DNA of 64,000 bases from contig CAMPJI010000003.1 of assembly GCA_946886865.1 (NCBI GenBank), positions 1 to 64,000 of the forward strand. The letters run 5' to 3'. This document shows, piece after piece, positions 37,241 to 43,917 of the stretch; the first letter of the stretch is position 1, and each line of letters begins with the position of its first letter. The stretch is from an uncultured Lysobacterales bacterium (GTDB taxonomy: Bacteria > Pseudomonadota > Gammaproteobacteria > Xanthomonadales > Xanthomonadaceae). A program made the translations under genes and the position numbers. The notes below the pieces were generated by a model that saw only the letters and a list, made by a program, of their open reading frames with translations, did not search any database and was not told the origin of the DNA.

Positions 37241-37528
37241 ATGAACGACACATGGGCTTGGATAATTGTTGGCTTCGCCGGGCAGGCACTGTTCTCCGCG
37301 CGATTCATCCTCCAATGGCTGGCGTCTGAGCGGGCGCGCCGATCCGTGATTCCCAAGGCCTTCTGGTATTTCAGCTTGGGTGGCAGCACAGTGCTGCTGG
37401 CCTATGCCATTCACCGGCAGGATCCGGTATTCATCGTCGGCCAGGCGGCCGGCCTCTTCATCTACCTGCGCAACTTGTTCCTCATCGCGATCGAAGAGCG
37501 TTCTGGTCGGCGAGCTGGCCCTCTTTGA
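37241..37528 (+). CDS. Intact LAB_N-domain membrane protein carried by the transposon
   Basis: A 95-residue complete homologue of the gene that the transposon has split. It starts MNDTWAWIIVGFAGQALFSA, keeps KAFWYFSLGGSTVLLAYAIHRQD, and continues through the insertion point with VGQAAGLFIYLRNLFLIA. The last 14 residues or so differ from the host gene. Many codons differ as well, so it is not a recent copy of the local gene. AAGGTGGAG upstream of the ATG is a good ribosome site. It lies in the same orientation as the broken gene, 217 bp from the transposon tip. The likely role is to replace the lost function (inference). Confidence 0.92.
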   Translation: MNDTWAWIIVGFAGQALFSARFILQWLASERARRSVIPKAFWYFSLGGSTVLLAYAIHRQDPVFIVGQAAGLFIYLRNLFLIAIEERSGRRAGPL

Positions 37529-37582
37529 AGGCAGAATTTGGCGCGGTCAACACCGCGGTGGGCGAGTACCTAAGCTCTCGTC

Positions 37583-37745
37583 AGATCGGTTAAGTGGGCA
37601 ACGGCGGTATGAGTGCACACGCAAGCCTACGGAAATCGGAAAAGTGCACATGCATCTTTGCGGTAGGAATTTCGGTGTACACGCGTCAGTGCGTGGGATG
37701 TACACCGAAAGTGCAGACTCGGGGCGACGAAGACTGCGGCGCCCA
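37583..37745. repeat. Transposon right end with clustered putative TnsB sites
   Basis: Read on the minus strand from the tip (TGGGCGCCGCAG), four related motifs appear: TGCACTTTCGGTGTACA (37699-37715), TGTGCACTTTTCCGATTT (37633-37650), TGTGCACTCATACCG (37605-37619) and TGCCCACTTAACCGATCT (37583-37600). A 12-bp inverted repeat, TTTCGGTGTACA (about 37670-37681) against TGTACACCGAAA (37699-37710), is also present. The whole 217 bp between the intact LAB_N gene and the tip is non-coding. Confidence 0.75.
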
Positions 37746-37750
37746 CAGGG
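37746..37750. repeat. Right target-site duplication CAGGG
   Basis: CAGGG directly follows the right transposon end and leads in frame into the 3' part of the interrupted LAB_N gene. Confidence 0.93.
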
Positions 37751-37840
37751 CTCTTCATCTACCTGCGGAACCTCTCGCTGATTGCACGGGAAACCACGTA
37801 TGCAGCTGGTCAGGTGGCATCTGGGGAAGAGGATCATTAG
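37746..37840 (+). pseudogene. LAB_N-domain protein, 3' part of the split host gene
   Basis: From 37748 the frame reads G-LFIYLRNLSLIARETTYA... and stops with TAG at 37838-37840. It is the exact continuation of codon 71 at 12169-12171 and aligns with the intact transposon copy until the C-terminal tail. It has no start codon or ribosome site of its own and is not expected to be translated. Confidence 0.93.
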
Positions 37841-37866
37841 TACCAGCGAGAGCATCTAATACTTCG

Positions 37867-37882
37867 CATAATGCATATTATG
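37867..37882. promoter_or_regulatory. AT-rich inverted repeat upstream of copL
   Basis: CATAAT-GCAT-ATTATG, a 6-bp inverted repeat, lies about 67 bp before the copL ATG in an otherwise GC-rich stretch. It could be part of the copper promoter or a regulator site; no experimental link is visible. Confidence 0.4.
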
Positions 37883-37948
37883 TAAATTGGAGGGGTTGAA
37901 CGCCGGGCGGACTGACGCCACCCTAGCGACCCTGCCCATGGTCCTCCC

Positions 37949-38470
37949 ATGCACCCCTTGCTCGCTTTCGCTGGTCGCACCCTGCTGATCCTTGCGCTGG
38001 TTCTCACCGGCCCCGGATTTTCGGCGCGTGCGATGGCGGCAATGCATGGCGGGCACGACGTGGTCACGCAAGAGGACGCGGCGAAAACCGCCGCGTTGGC
38101 TGAGGCTGTGCAGTTGGCTGAGGCTGTGCAGTTGGCTGAGGCTGTGCAGCATGCGGCCCCAAAAGCTGCGTGCCACGAGGTCGCGATGCCACCGAACGTG
38201 GCGACCGGGCTGGTCTCATCCCACCAACGTGCCGCGATGGTCAGCGATCAGGACCGGCCCGTTGCTGCGATGAGCATCCCTTCAAGTGGATCGGACTGCT
38301 GCAGCTACGCCATGGGCTGCGAGTGCGATTGCGCGCCGCTCCTGACGCCGGGCGCAGTCGCCGGAGCCGCCGTGATGCCTGCTCAGTTCGATGACGCCCT
38401 CGACGGCAAGGCCGCCGCGTGGCGCATCGGCTCGCCGCGTGCACGGTTGAACCGGCCACCCATCGCCTGA
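37949..38470 (+). CDS. copL: CopL-family copper regulatory/metal-binding protein
   Basis: A 173-residue exported small protein, first gene of the copper operon. The signal-like N-terminus (LLAFAGRTLLILALVLTGPGFSARAMA) is followed by a LAEAVQ triplicate and a His/Met-containing middle. The metal-binding cluster CCSYAMGCECDCAPL lies near residue 115-130. In xanthomonads copL precedes copAB and is needed for copper-induced expression. The order here is the same, with a 137-bp gap to copA that could carry attenuation signals. Overall length exceeds some CopL proteins because of the repeat. Confidence 0.88.
   Translation: MHPLLAFAGRTLLILALVLTGPGFSARAMAAMHGGHDVVTQEDAAKTAALAEAVQLAEAVQLAEAVQHAAPKAACHEVAMPPNVATGLVSSHQRAAMVSDQDRPVAAMSIPSSGSDCCSYAMGCECDCAPLLTPGAVAGAAVMPAQFDDALDGKAAAWRIGSPRARLNRPPIA
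38096..38149 (+). repeat. Three perfect 18-bp tandem repeats in copL
   Basis: TTGGCTGAGGCTGTGCAG occurs three times head to tail and encodes LAEAVQ three times. It keeps the frame, and its unit number may vary by slippage. Confidence 0.95.
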
Positions 38471-38607
38471 CTCCTCGGCGACACAGCACGCGCCCGGCGT
38501 CCGGTAGAGGCCGCAGGCGGTCCAACCCAGCAGACTTCTGATGCGCGCGTCCCGGTGCCAACTCCCCGGGCGTCCACGTTGGTCTGCGCCCGTATTGAGG
38601 TAACCGC

Positions 38608-40368
38608 ATGAAATCCCACCCTCCGCATCCGCTCGACATCGGGCGACGCCGGTTCGTGACCGGCCTAGCTGCGGGCGGCGTCGCGGCCGGGCTCGGCCTC
38701 TGGCGCGGACCGGCCTGGGCCGCCGCCGGCCACGCCGCGGGCGGCGTACCCGTCCTCACCGGCACTGATTTCGACCTGTCGATCGGCACCTCGCCCGTCA
38801 ATTTCACCGGCCGCACGCGCCCGGCGATGACGGTCAACGGTTCGCTGCCCGCGCCGACCCTGCGCTGGCGCGAGGGCGACACGGTGACACTGCGCGTCGC
38901 CAACCGCCTGACGGATGCGATGACGTCCATCCACTGGCACGGCATCCTGCTGCCGGCCAACATGGACGGCGTGCCGGGCATGAGTTTCGACGGCATCCAA
39001 CCCGGCGAGGCCTACCAGTACCGCTTCCAGCTCAAGCAGTCGGGCACCTACTGGTACCACAGCCACTCGTTGTTCCAGGAGCAGGCCGGGCTGTACGGCG
39101 CGATCGTGATCGACCCGCTCGAGCCCCTGCCCTATGCCTTCGACCGCGAGCACGTCGTGTTGCTGTCGGACTGGACGGACCTGGACCCCGGCGCCCTCTT
39201 CCGCCGGCTCAAGAAGTTCTCCGAGTACGACAACTACTACAAGCCGACGGTGGGCGACTTCATCCGCGACGTGCGGCGCATAGGCCTGGCCGAGACGATC
39301 GAAGACCGGAAGATGTGGGGCGAAATGCGCATGACGCCCACGGACATTTCCGACGTCAACGCGCACACGTACACGTACCTGATGAACGGCGCAGCGCCCG
39401 GCGGAAACTGGACGGGCCTGTTCCGCAGCGGCGAGAAGGTCCTGCTGCGATTCATCAACGGCTCGGCGATGACGTACTTCGACGTGCGTATTCCGGGCCT
39501 GAAGATGACGGTGGTCGCCGCCGACGGCCAGCCGATCCATCCGGTGTCGGTGGACGAGTTCCGCATCGCGGTCGCAGAAACCTTCGACGTACTCGTCGAG
39601 CCCAGCGGCCAGGATGCCTTCACGATCTTCGCCCAGGACATGGGCCGCACCGGTTACGCGCGCGGCACGCTGGCGGTTCGGCACGGCCTTGAAGCCTCCA
39701 TCCCGCCCCGCGATCCACGACCGCTGCTGACCATGGCCGACATGGGGCACGGCCGGCACGACACGTCGGCCATGAAGGGCATGGAGGGCGGCTGCGGCGC
39801 ATCCATGGGCCACGGTGGACACGACATGCCGGGTGGCGCCGCGATGCAGGCACATCCTGCAAGCGAGGACGGCAACCCGCTGGTCGACATGCAGACGATG
39901 ACACCGGCGCCGAAGCTCGACGACCCGGGCATCGGCCTGCGCGACAACGGCCGCAAGGTGTTGACCTATGGCGACCTGCGCAGCCTGTTCCGTGACCCCG
40001 ATGGACGTGAGCCCGGGCGCGAGGTCGAACTGCACCTGACCGGCCACATGGAGAAGTTCGCCTGGTCGTTCAATGGCCGGAAATTCATGGATGCCGAACC
40101 GCTTCGGCTCAACTACGGCGAGCGTATGCGCATCGTGCTGGTCAACGACACCATGATGACCCACCCCATCCACTTGCATGGCGTCTGGAGCGACGTGGAG
40201 GACGAAACCGGCGAGTTCATGGTGCGCAAGCACACCGTCGACATGCCGCCCGGCACCAAGCGCAGCTACCGCGTGCGCGCCGACGCACTGGGCCGCTGGG
40301 CCTACCACTGCCACCTGCTGTACCACATGGAAGCCGGGATGATGCGGGAAGTGAGGATCGAGGAATGA
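38608..40368 (+). CDS. copA: Copper resistance multicopper oxidase CopA
   Basis: A 586-residue periplasmic multicopper oxidase that detoxifies Cu(I). A Tat signal with twin arginines (IGRRRFVTGLAAGG) exports it folded. The copper ligands are present in HWHG (about 111-114), YHSHS (about 151-155), HPIHLHG and the C-terminal HCHLLYHMEAGM. A Met/His-rich loop (MGHGRHDTSAMKGMEGG and following, about 376-415) is typical of CopA/PcoA. The stop overlaps the copB start by 4 bp. AGGTAA precedes the ATG. Confidence 0.96.
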   Translation: MKSHPPHPLDIGRRRFVTGLAAGGVAAGLGLWRGPAWAAAGHAAGGVPVLTGTDFDLSIGTSPVNFTGRTRPAMTVNGSLPAPTLRWREGDTVTLRVANRLTDAMTSIHWHGILLPANMDGVPGMSFDGIQPGEAYQYRFQLKQSGTYWYHSHSLFQEQAGLYGAIVIDPLEPLPYAFDREHVVLLSDWTDLDPGALFRRLKKFSEYDNYYKPTVGDFIRDVRRIGLAETIEDRKMWGEMRMTPTDISDVNAHTYTYLMNGAAPGGNWTGLFRSGEKVLLRFINGSAMTYFDVRIPGLKMTVVAADGQPIHPVSVDEFRIAVAETFDVLVEPSGQDAFTIFAQDMGRTGYARGTLAVRHGLEASIPPRDPRPLLTMADMGHGRHDTSAMKGMEGGCGASMGHGGHDMPGGAAMQAHPASEDGNPLVDMQTMTPAPKLDDPGIGLRDNGRKVLTYGDLRSLFRDPDGREPGREVELHLTGHMEKFAWSFNGRKFMDAEPLRLNYGERMRIVLVNDTMMTHPIHLHGVWSDVEDETGEFMVRKHTVDMPPGTKRSYRVRADALGRWAYHCHLLYHMEAGMMREVRIEE

Positions 40369-41369
40369 GCACGTCGCGCACGTGGAGACATCGAGCCTTG
40401 GCGCTGTCGCTCGCGGTGTCTGCAGTCCCCGCTGTGCTGGCGCAGGATCATTCACAGCACGGCATGAAGGAGGAAGCGCCGTCCAAGCGGCCGGCGAGCG
40501 AGTCGAGCGACCAGGGGCACGACAGCCACTCGGGTGCCGACCACTCGCAGATGGATCACTCGCAGATGGATCACTCGCAGATGGATCACTCGCAGATGGA
40601 TCACTCCGGGATGAACCACTCGGGCATGGAGCACGGACCCTCCCCTACCCCGTCGCAGCCGATTGAACCGATCCCGACCGTTACCGACACCGACCGCGCC
40701 GCTGCCTTCCCGAAACTCACGCATCACATGGAGCACCCTTCAGAGTTCACTACCTATGTACTGTTCAACCGCCTGGAAGCCACCGATGGCGATCACGGCA
40801 GCGGGCAGGCATGGGAGGCGCAGGCATGGTTCGGTGGCGACATCAACCGGCTGTGGCTGCGCAGCGAGGGCGAGCGTGCCGGTGGTGAAGTCGATTCGGC
40901 CGATGTGGAAATCCTGTACGGCCGCAGCGTGACCCCCTGGTGGGACGTGGTGGCCGGCGTGCGGCACGACTTCAAGCCAGGGCCTTCACGGACCTGGGCG
41001 GCATTGGGTGTGCAGGGACTGGCGCCGTACATGTTCGAAGTCTCGGCCACAGGCTACGTCGGCGAGTCCGGCCACACTGCGGCCACCATCGAAGTCGAGT
41101 ACGACGTGCTCTTTACCAACCGGCTGATCCTGCAGCCGATGGTCGAACTGGAGTTTCACGGCAAGGATGACCCGGCGCGCGGCATCGGGCCGGGCCTGTC
41201 CAAGGGCGAAGCGGGCCTGCGGCTGCGCTACGAAATCAAGCGGGAGTTCGCGCCCTATATCGGTCTCGTACGCGAACGGTCATTCGGTCGCACCGCCGAC
41301 TACCATCGCGCCGACGGTGAGTCCGTCGATGACACGAAGGTGGTCGCGGGTGTCCGCATCTGGTTCTGA
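40365..41369 (+). CDS. copB: Copper resistance outer-membrane protein CopB
   Basis: A 334-residue outer-membrane protein. The signal peptide (ALALSLAVSAVPAVLAQ) is followed by a His/Met-rich region with four SQMDH units and then SGMNH and SGMEH, likely to bind copper at the surface or in the periplasm. The remaining 230 or so residues match the CopB beta-barrel domain (YVLFNRLEATDGDHGSG..., ending VVAGVRIWF with a terminal aromatic residue). It is coupled to copA by an ATGA overlap. Confidence 0.95.
   Translation: MSTSRTWRHRALALSLAVSAVPAVLAQDHSQHGMKEEAPSKRPASESSDQGHDSHSGADHSQMDHSQMDHSQMDHSQMDHSGMNHSGMEHGPSPTPSQPIEPIPTVTDTDRAAAFPKLTHHMEHPSEFTTYVLFNRLEATDGDHGSGQAWEAQAWFGGDINRLWLRSEGERAGGEVDSADVEILYGRSVTPWWDVVAGVRHDFKPGPSRTWAALGVQGLAPYMFEVSATGYVGESGHTAATIEVEYDVLFTNRLILQPMVELEFHGKDDPARGIGPGLSKGEAGLRLRYEIKREFAPYIGLVRERSFGRTADYHRADGESVDDTKVVAGVRIWF
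40545..40604 (+). repeat. Four perfect 15-bp tandem repeats in copB
   Basis: TCGCAGATGGATCAC is repeated four times and encodes the SQMDH metal-binding units. Copy number probably varies between strains. Confidence 0.95.
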
Positions 41370-41385
41370 CCTGGAAAAGACGCAT

Positions 41386-41964
41386 ATGGAAAACGCACTG
41401 ATGAAGAACGAACTTCGCGCCGCCGTCGCACTCGTGCTGGCGAGCGCTGCCATGGTCGCCTGCGCCCGCCAGCCAGAGGCATCCGTCGGCGCCCTGGCCA
41501 ACGCCACGTCAAGCCAGCTGGCGGCCGCCAGCCGCGACGCGCCGGAAGCGACCCGGGTGCACGTCCACAAGAGTGCAAGGTGCGGCTGCTGCAACGTATG
41601 GATCGAGCACATGCGCGACGCCGGTTTCACGGTGACGGCGACCGACGTCGACAACGTCAACGCCATCAAGGAGCGCGTGGGCGTGCCACTCGGCAAGGGC
41701 TCGTGCCACACCGCGGAAGTCGGCGGCTATTTCATCGAAGGTCACGTGCCGGCCGGGGACGTGAAGCGGCTGCTGGCCGGGCGGCCGGACGCGAAGGGCC
41801 TGGTGGTGCCGGGAATGCCCGCCGGCTCGCCGGGCATGGAGATGCCCGATGGCCGGACGCAGCCCTACACCGTGGAACTGGTCCACGCCGATGGCAGCAC
41901 CGAGGTGTTCGCAAGGCATCAGCAGCAAGGCGGCGGTCACCCAGATGCCCACGAAGGGCACTGA
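41386..41964 (+). CDS. DUF411 metal-binding lipoprotein-like protein
   Basis: A 192-residue exported DUF411 protein. The N-terminus has a hydrophobic signal ending AAMVACAR, possibly a lipobox. The family motif KSARCGCCNVWIEHMRDAGF and the later KGSCHTAEVGGYFIEGHVPAGD are both present. DUF411 proteins often sit in copper or silver resistance operons and are thought to bind metal in the periplasm. The start is the ATG at 41386; ATG 41401 is an alternative. It lies 16 bp after copB and is followed by a clear terminator, so it closes the operon. Confidence 0.9.
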   Translation: MENALMKNELRAAVALVLASAAMVACARQPEASVGALANATSSQLAAASRDAPEATRVHVHKSARCGCCNVWIEHMRDAGFTVTATDVDNVNAIKERVGVPLGKGSCHTAEVGGYFIEGHVPAGDVKRLLAGRPDAKGLVVPGMPAGSPGMEMPDGRTQPYTVELVHADGSTEVFARHQQQGGGHPDAHEGH

Positions 41965-42004
41965 CCCACCGGAGGTGGCGGAGCCAGCCGGAAGACCGGA
42001 CACG

Positions 42005-42032
42005 AAAAAGGCCACCCGGAGGTGGCCTTTTT
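42005..42032 (+). terminator. Rho-independent terminator of the copper operon
   Basis: The arms AAAAAGGCCACC and GGTGGCCTTTTT surround the loop CGGA and end in a T run. It lies 40 bp after the DUF411 stop. The symmetric A/T flanks may also stop the tRNA transcript from the other side. Confidence 0.92.
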
Positions 42033-42046
42033 CGTACTGCGTAAAG

Positions 42047-42122
42047 TGGCGTCCCCACGGGGATTCGAACCCCGGTCGCAACCGTGAAAGGGTTGTGTCC
42101 TAGGCCTCTAGACGATGGGGAC
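42047..42122 (-). tRNA. tRNA-Glu (anticodon TTC)
   Basis: A 76-nt cloverleaf on the minus strand, starting GTCCCCATCGTCTAGAGG and ending with encoded CCA. The anticodon stem-loop has CCTTTCA in the loop, so the anticodon is TTC (Glu, GAA). The T arm GGGGTTCGAATCCCC is perfect, and the acceptor pairs GTCCCCA with TGGGGAC. It follows tRNA-Ala on the same transcript. Confidence 0.97.
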
Positions 42123-42186
42123 GCAGGGGTTGGTCGTACCGGGTTCGGCTGCTTTCACTCAGCCGGGTAACGAACAACCTTTGAAG

Positions 42187-42262
<76 letters not shown>

Positions 42263-42306
42263 ACGTGCTGGAAAGTCGACAAGCTTAGGGACGGTTTCGA
42301 AAGTCG

Positions 42307-42804
42307 TCAAGCGGTCTGTGCAAGTCCGTCGCAATTTTTTTCGCATGGGCGAAGCGTCGCGGTCCCGTGCCCCCGGTCGGCCAGGTATTCGAGCCACTTT
42401 CCGAGGAAGGTGTTCATCCGCATCCGGTGCCCGATCACCTGCGCCGGCGGCGGGTACATGCCAATGACATCCTGCCAGCGCCGGCCGACGTAGCAGTGGG
42501 TGGCTTCGGCCTGGCGGGCGTCGTTGTACAGGCGCAGGTAGGCCGACGGGTCGGGCTCACCGGTCACCGGGTCCGGTATCGCGTACGTGAGGCGAAGCTC
42601 GGTGGTGTAGCGGTGCTGCTCGATGATCTCCACGCGCACATCCAGTCCGTCGCCCACGCTGGAGAGGTGGATGCCGGGCGCCAGGGACGCCGGGTCGAAC
42701 AGGGCGTGCAGGCGCGTGTAGTTCTCCGCGTACAGGCCCATGAGCCAGCCGAACCGGGTCAGCCGGGGGATGCGCGCAGCGCGGGTCGTGGCGAGCGAAC
42801 TCAT
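42307..42804 (-). CDS. DUF1249 family protein (YqiB-like)
   Basis: A 165-residue cytoplasmic protein of the DUF1249 family. The characteristic segments are LMGLYAENYTRLHALF (near 19-36), a beta-rich middle (VRVEIIEQHRYTTELRLTYAI), YNDARQAEATHCY and KWLEYLADRGH near the end. Function is not known. It is read toward the tRNA-Ala gene with a 44-bp gap. The ATG at 42804 gives the family N-terminus. Confidence 0.85.
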   Translation of the reverse strand: MSSLATTRAARIPRLTRFGWLMGLYAENYTRLHALFDPASLAPGIHLSSVGDGLDVRVEIIEQHRYTTELRLTYAIPDPVTGEPDPSAYLRLYNDARQAEATHCYVGRRWQDVIGMYPPPAQVIGHRMRMNTFLGKWLEYLADRGHGTATLRPCEKNCDGLAQTA

Positions 42805-42922
42805 GGCCCGATGCTACACGTCGCCCCCGCGCAGCGGCAGCGTTGACGCGGCCTGGCGGCCGACCTACGTTAAGCGTTCGCATGGTTCGAACCGGGCGCC
42901 GCCGGCCGGGCGCCCTGCCCCG

Positions 42923-43744
42923 CTAGAACATCTCCCGCCGCAGCCCCAGCGTGGACAACACCTTGCTGGAGATCTCCTCGATCGACGTGTGCGTGGTGCT
43001 GAGCGTGGGGATGCGCTCGGCGCGGAACATCATCTCCGCCGCGGCCACTTCGCGCCGGCACGTGTCCATCTGCGCGTAGCGCGAATTCGGCCGGCGCTCC
43101 TGGCGGATCTGCTGCAGGCGTACCGGGTCGATGGTGAGTCCGAACAGTTTGTCGCGATGCGGCCGGAGCCGCGGCGGCAGCCGGTCGTGCTCCAGGTCCT
43201 CCTCCGTCAGCGGATAATTGGCCGCACGCACGCCGTAATGCATGGCCAGATACACGCACGTCGGCGTTTTGCCGGCGCGGGACACGGCCACGAGGATGAG
43301 GTCGGCTTCGGCGTAATCGATGCTGGCGCCGTCGTCGTGGCTGAGCGCGTAGTTCATCGCGTTGATTCGGCGGTGGTAGGTCTCGAAATCCACGAGGCCA
43401 TGGGCACGGTTGATCGCGTGTTGCCGGGTCTCGCCGAACTCCCGTTCCAGCGGTTCGATGAAGGGCTCGAACACATCCAGCATCAGCGCACCGCTTTCGG
43501 CCAGGGCCGCCCCGACCGTGCTGTCCATGCACGAATTGATCACCACCGGACGCGCGCCATGCAGTTCGGCCGCGGCTCGGATCCGCTCCGCAGCCTCGTG
43601 GGCACGCTCCACGCTGTCCACGAACGAGATCCGCTCGCTGACGAAACGCGTGGTGGTGAACTGCGTCAGCAGGCTGTGGCCAATGGTCTCGGCGGTGATG
43701 CCGGTGCCATCGGATACGTAGAACACCGGGCGCAATCCGGTCAT
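42923..43744 (-). CDS. ppsR: PEP synthase regulatory protein (bifunctional kinase/pyrophosphorylase)
   Basis: A 273-residue DUF299-family enzyme that switches PEP synthase off by ADP-dependent phosphorylation and on again by phosphate-dependent removal. Seen here are the N-terminal [19 protein letters not shown] and the P-loop-like [14 protein letters not shown] with the following GVRAANYPL. It is divergent from ppsA, its target, across a 173-bp promoter region, a standard arrangement. I start at the ATG at 43744 rather than further upstream, because the family begins right at [10 protein letters not shown]. Confidence 0.95.
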   Translation of the reverse strand: MTGLRPVFYVSDGTGITAETIGHSLLTQFTTTRFVSERISFVDSVERAHEAAERIRAAAELHGARPVVINSCMDSTVGAALAESGALMLDVFEPFIEPLEREFGETRQHAINRAHGLVDFETYHRRINAMNYALSHDDGASIDYAEADLILVAVSRAGKTPTCVYLAMHYGVRAANYPLTEEDLEHDRLPPRLRPHRDKLFGLTIDPVRLQQIRQERRPNSRYAQMDTCRREVAAAEMMFRAERIPTLSTTHTSIEEISSKVLSTLGLRREMF

Positions 43745-43917
43745 CGAGAACCTCCGCGAGGCCCGCCATGCGGGCCGCTCCATACGAAAAACCCCGTCGA
43801 ATCAACCTTGTATGGATTCGACGCCCGGGCGATCATAGCGGCTTGGCCGCGCCCACCGCCGGCGCCCGCCAATTCAACCCCCTGCCCTCGCCCCGAACAC
43901 CCGGGAGATCGAACGCC

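Larger units (their letters stand above)
12172..37745. mobile_element. 25.6-kb Tn7-like transposon inserted in a LAB_N gene
   Basis: Both edges can be read to the base. Left of 12172 and right of 37745 lies the same pentamer CAGGG (12167-12171 and 37746-37750). The flanking halves of the LAB_N gene join in frame if one copy is removed. The element ends are TGGGTAGCGCA (left) and, on the other strand, TGGGCGCCGCA (right). A 5-bp duplication and a tnsA-tnsB-tnsC-tniQ type operon at one end are Tn7-family features. No Cas genes, CRISPR array, tnsE or resolvase was seen. Cargo is listed separately and includes a second, intact LAB_N gene next to the right end. Confidence 0.95.

Noticed and set aside
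37241..37528. The second LAB_N gene as the displaced 3' half of the split gene
   Set aside because: It has its own start, covers the full length and differs in codons and C-terminus. The true 3' half begins at 37746 directly after the transposon tip.
12172..37745. CRISPR-associated transposon (CAST)
   Set aside because: No repeat-spacer array and no Cas12k, Cas5-8, Cas6 or Cas7 gene is present. The tandem repeats found lie outside the element or encode RTX motifs.
40545..40604. Short tandem array in copB as a possible CRISPR or minisatellite
   Set aside because: The units are adjacent without spacers and encode in-frame metal-binding SQMDH repeats.
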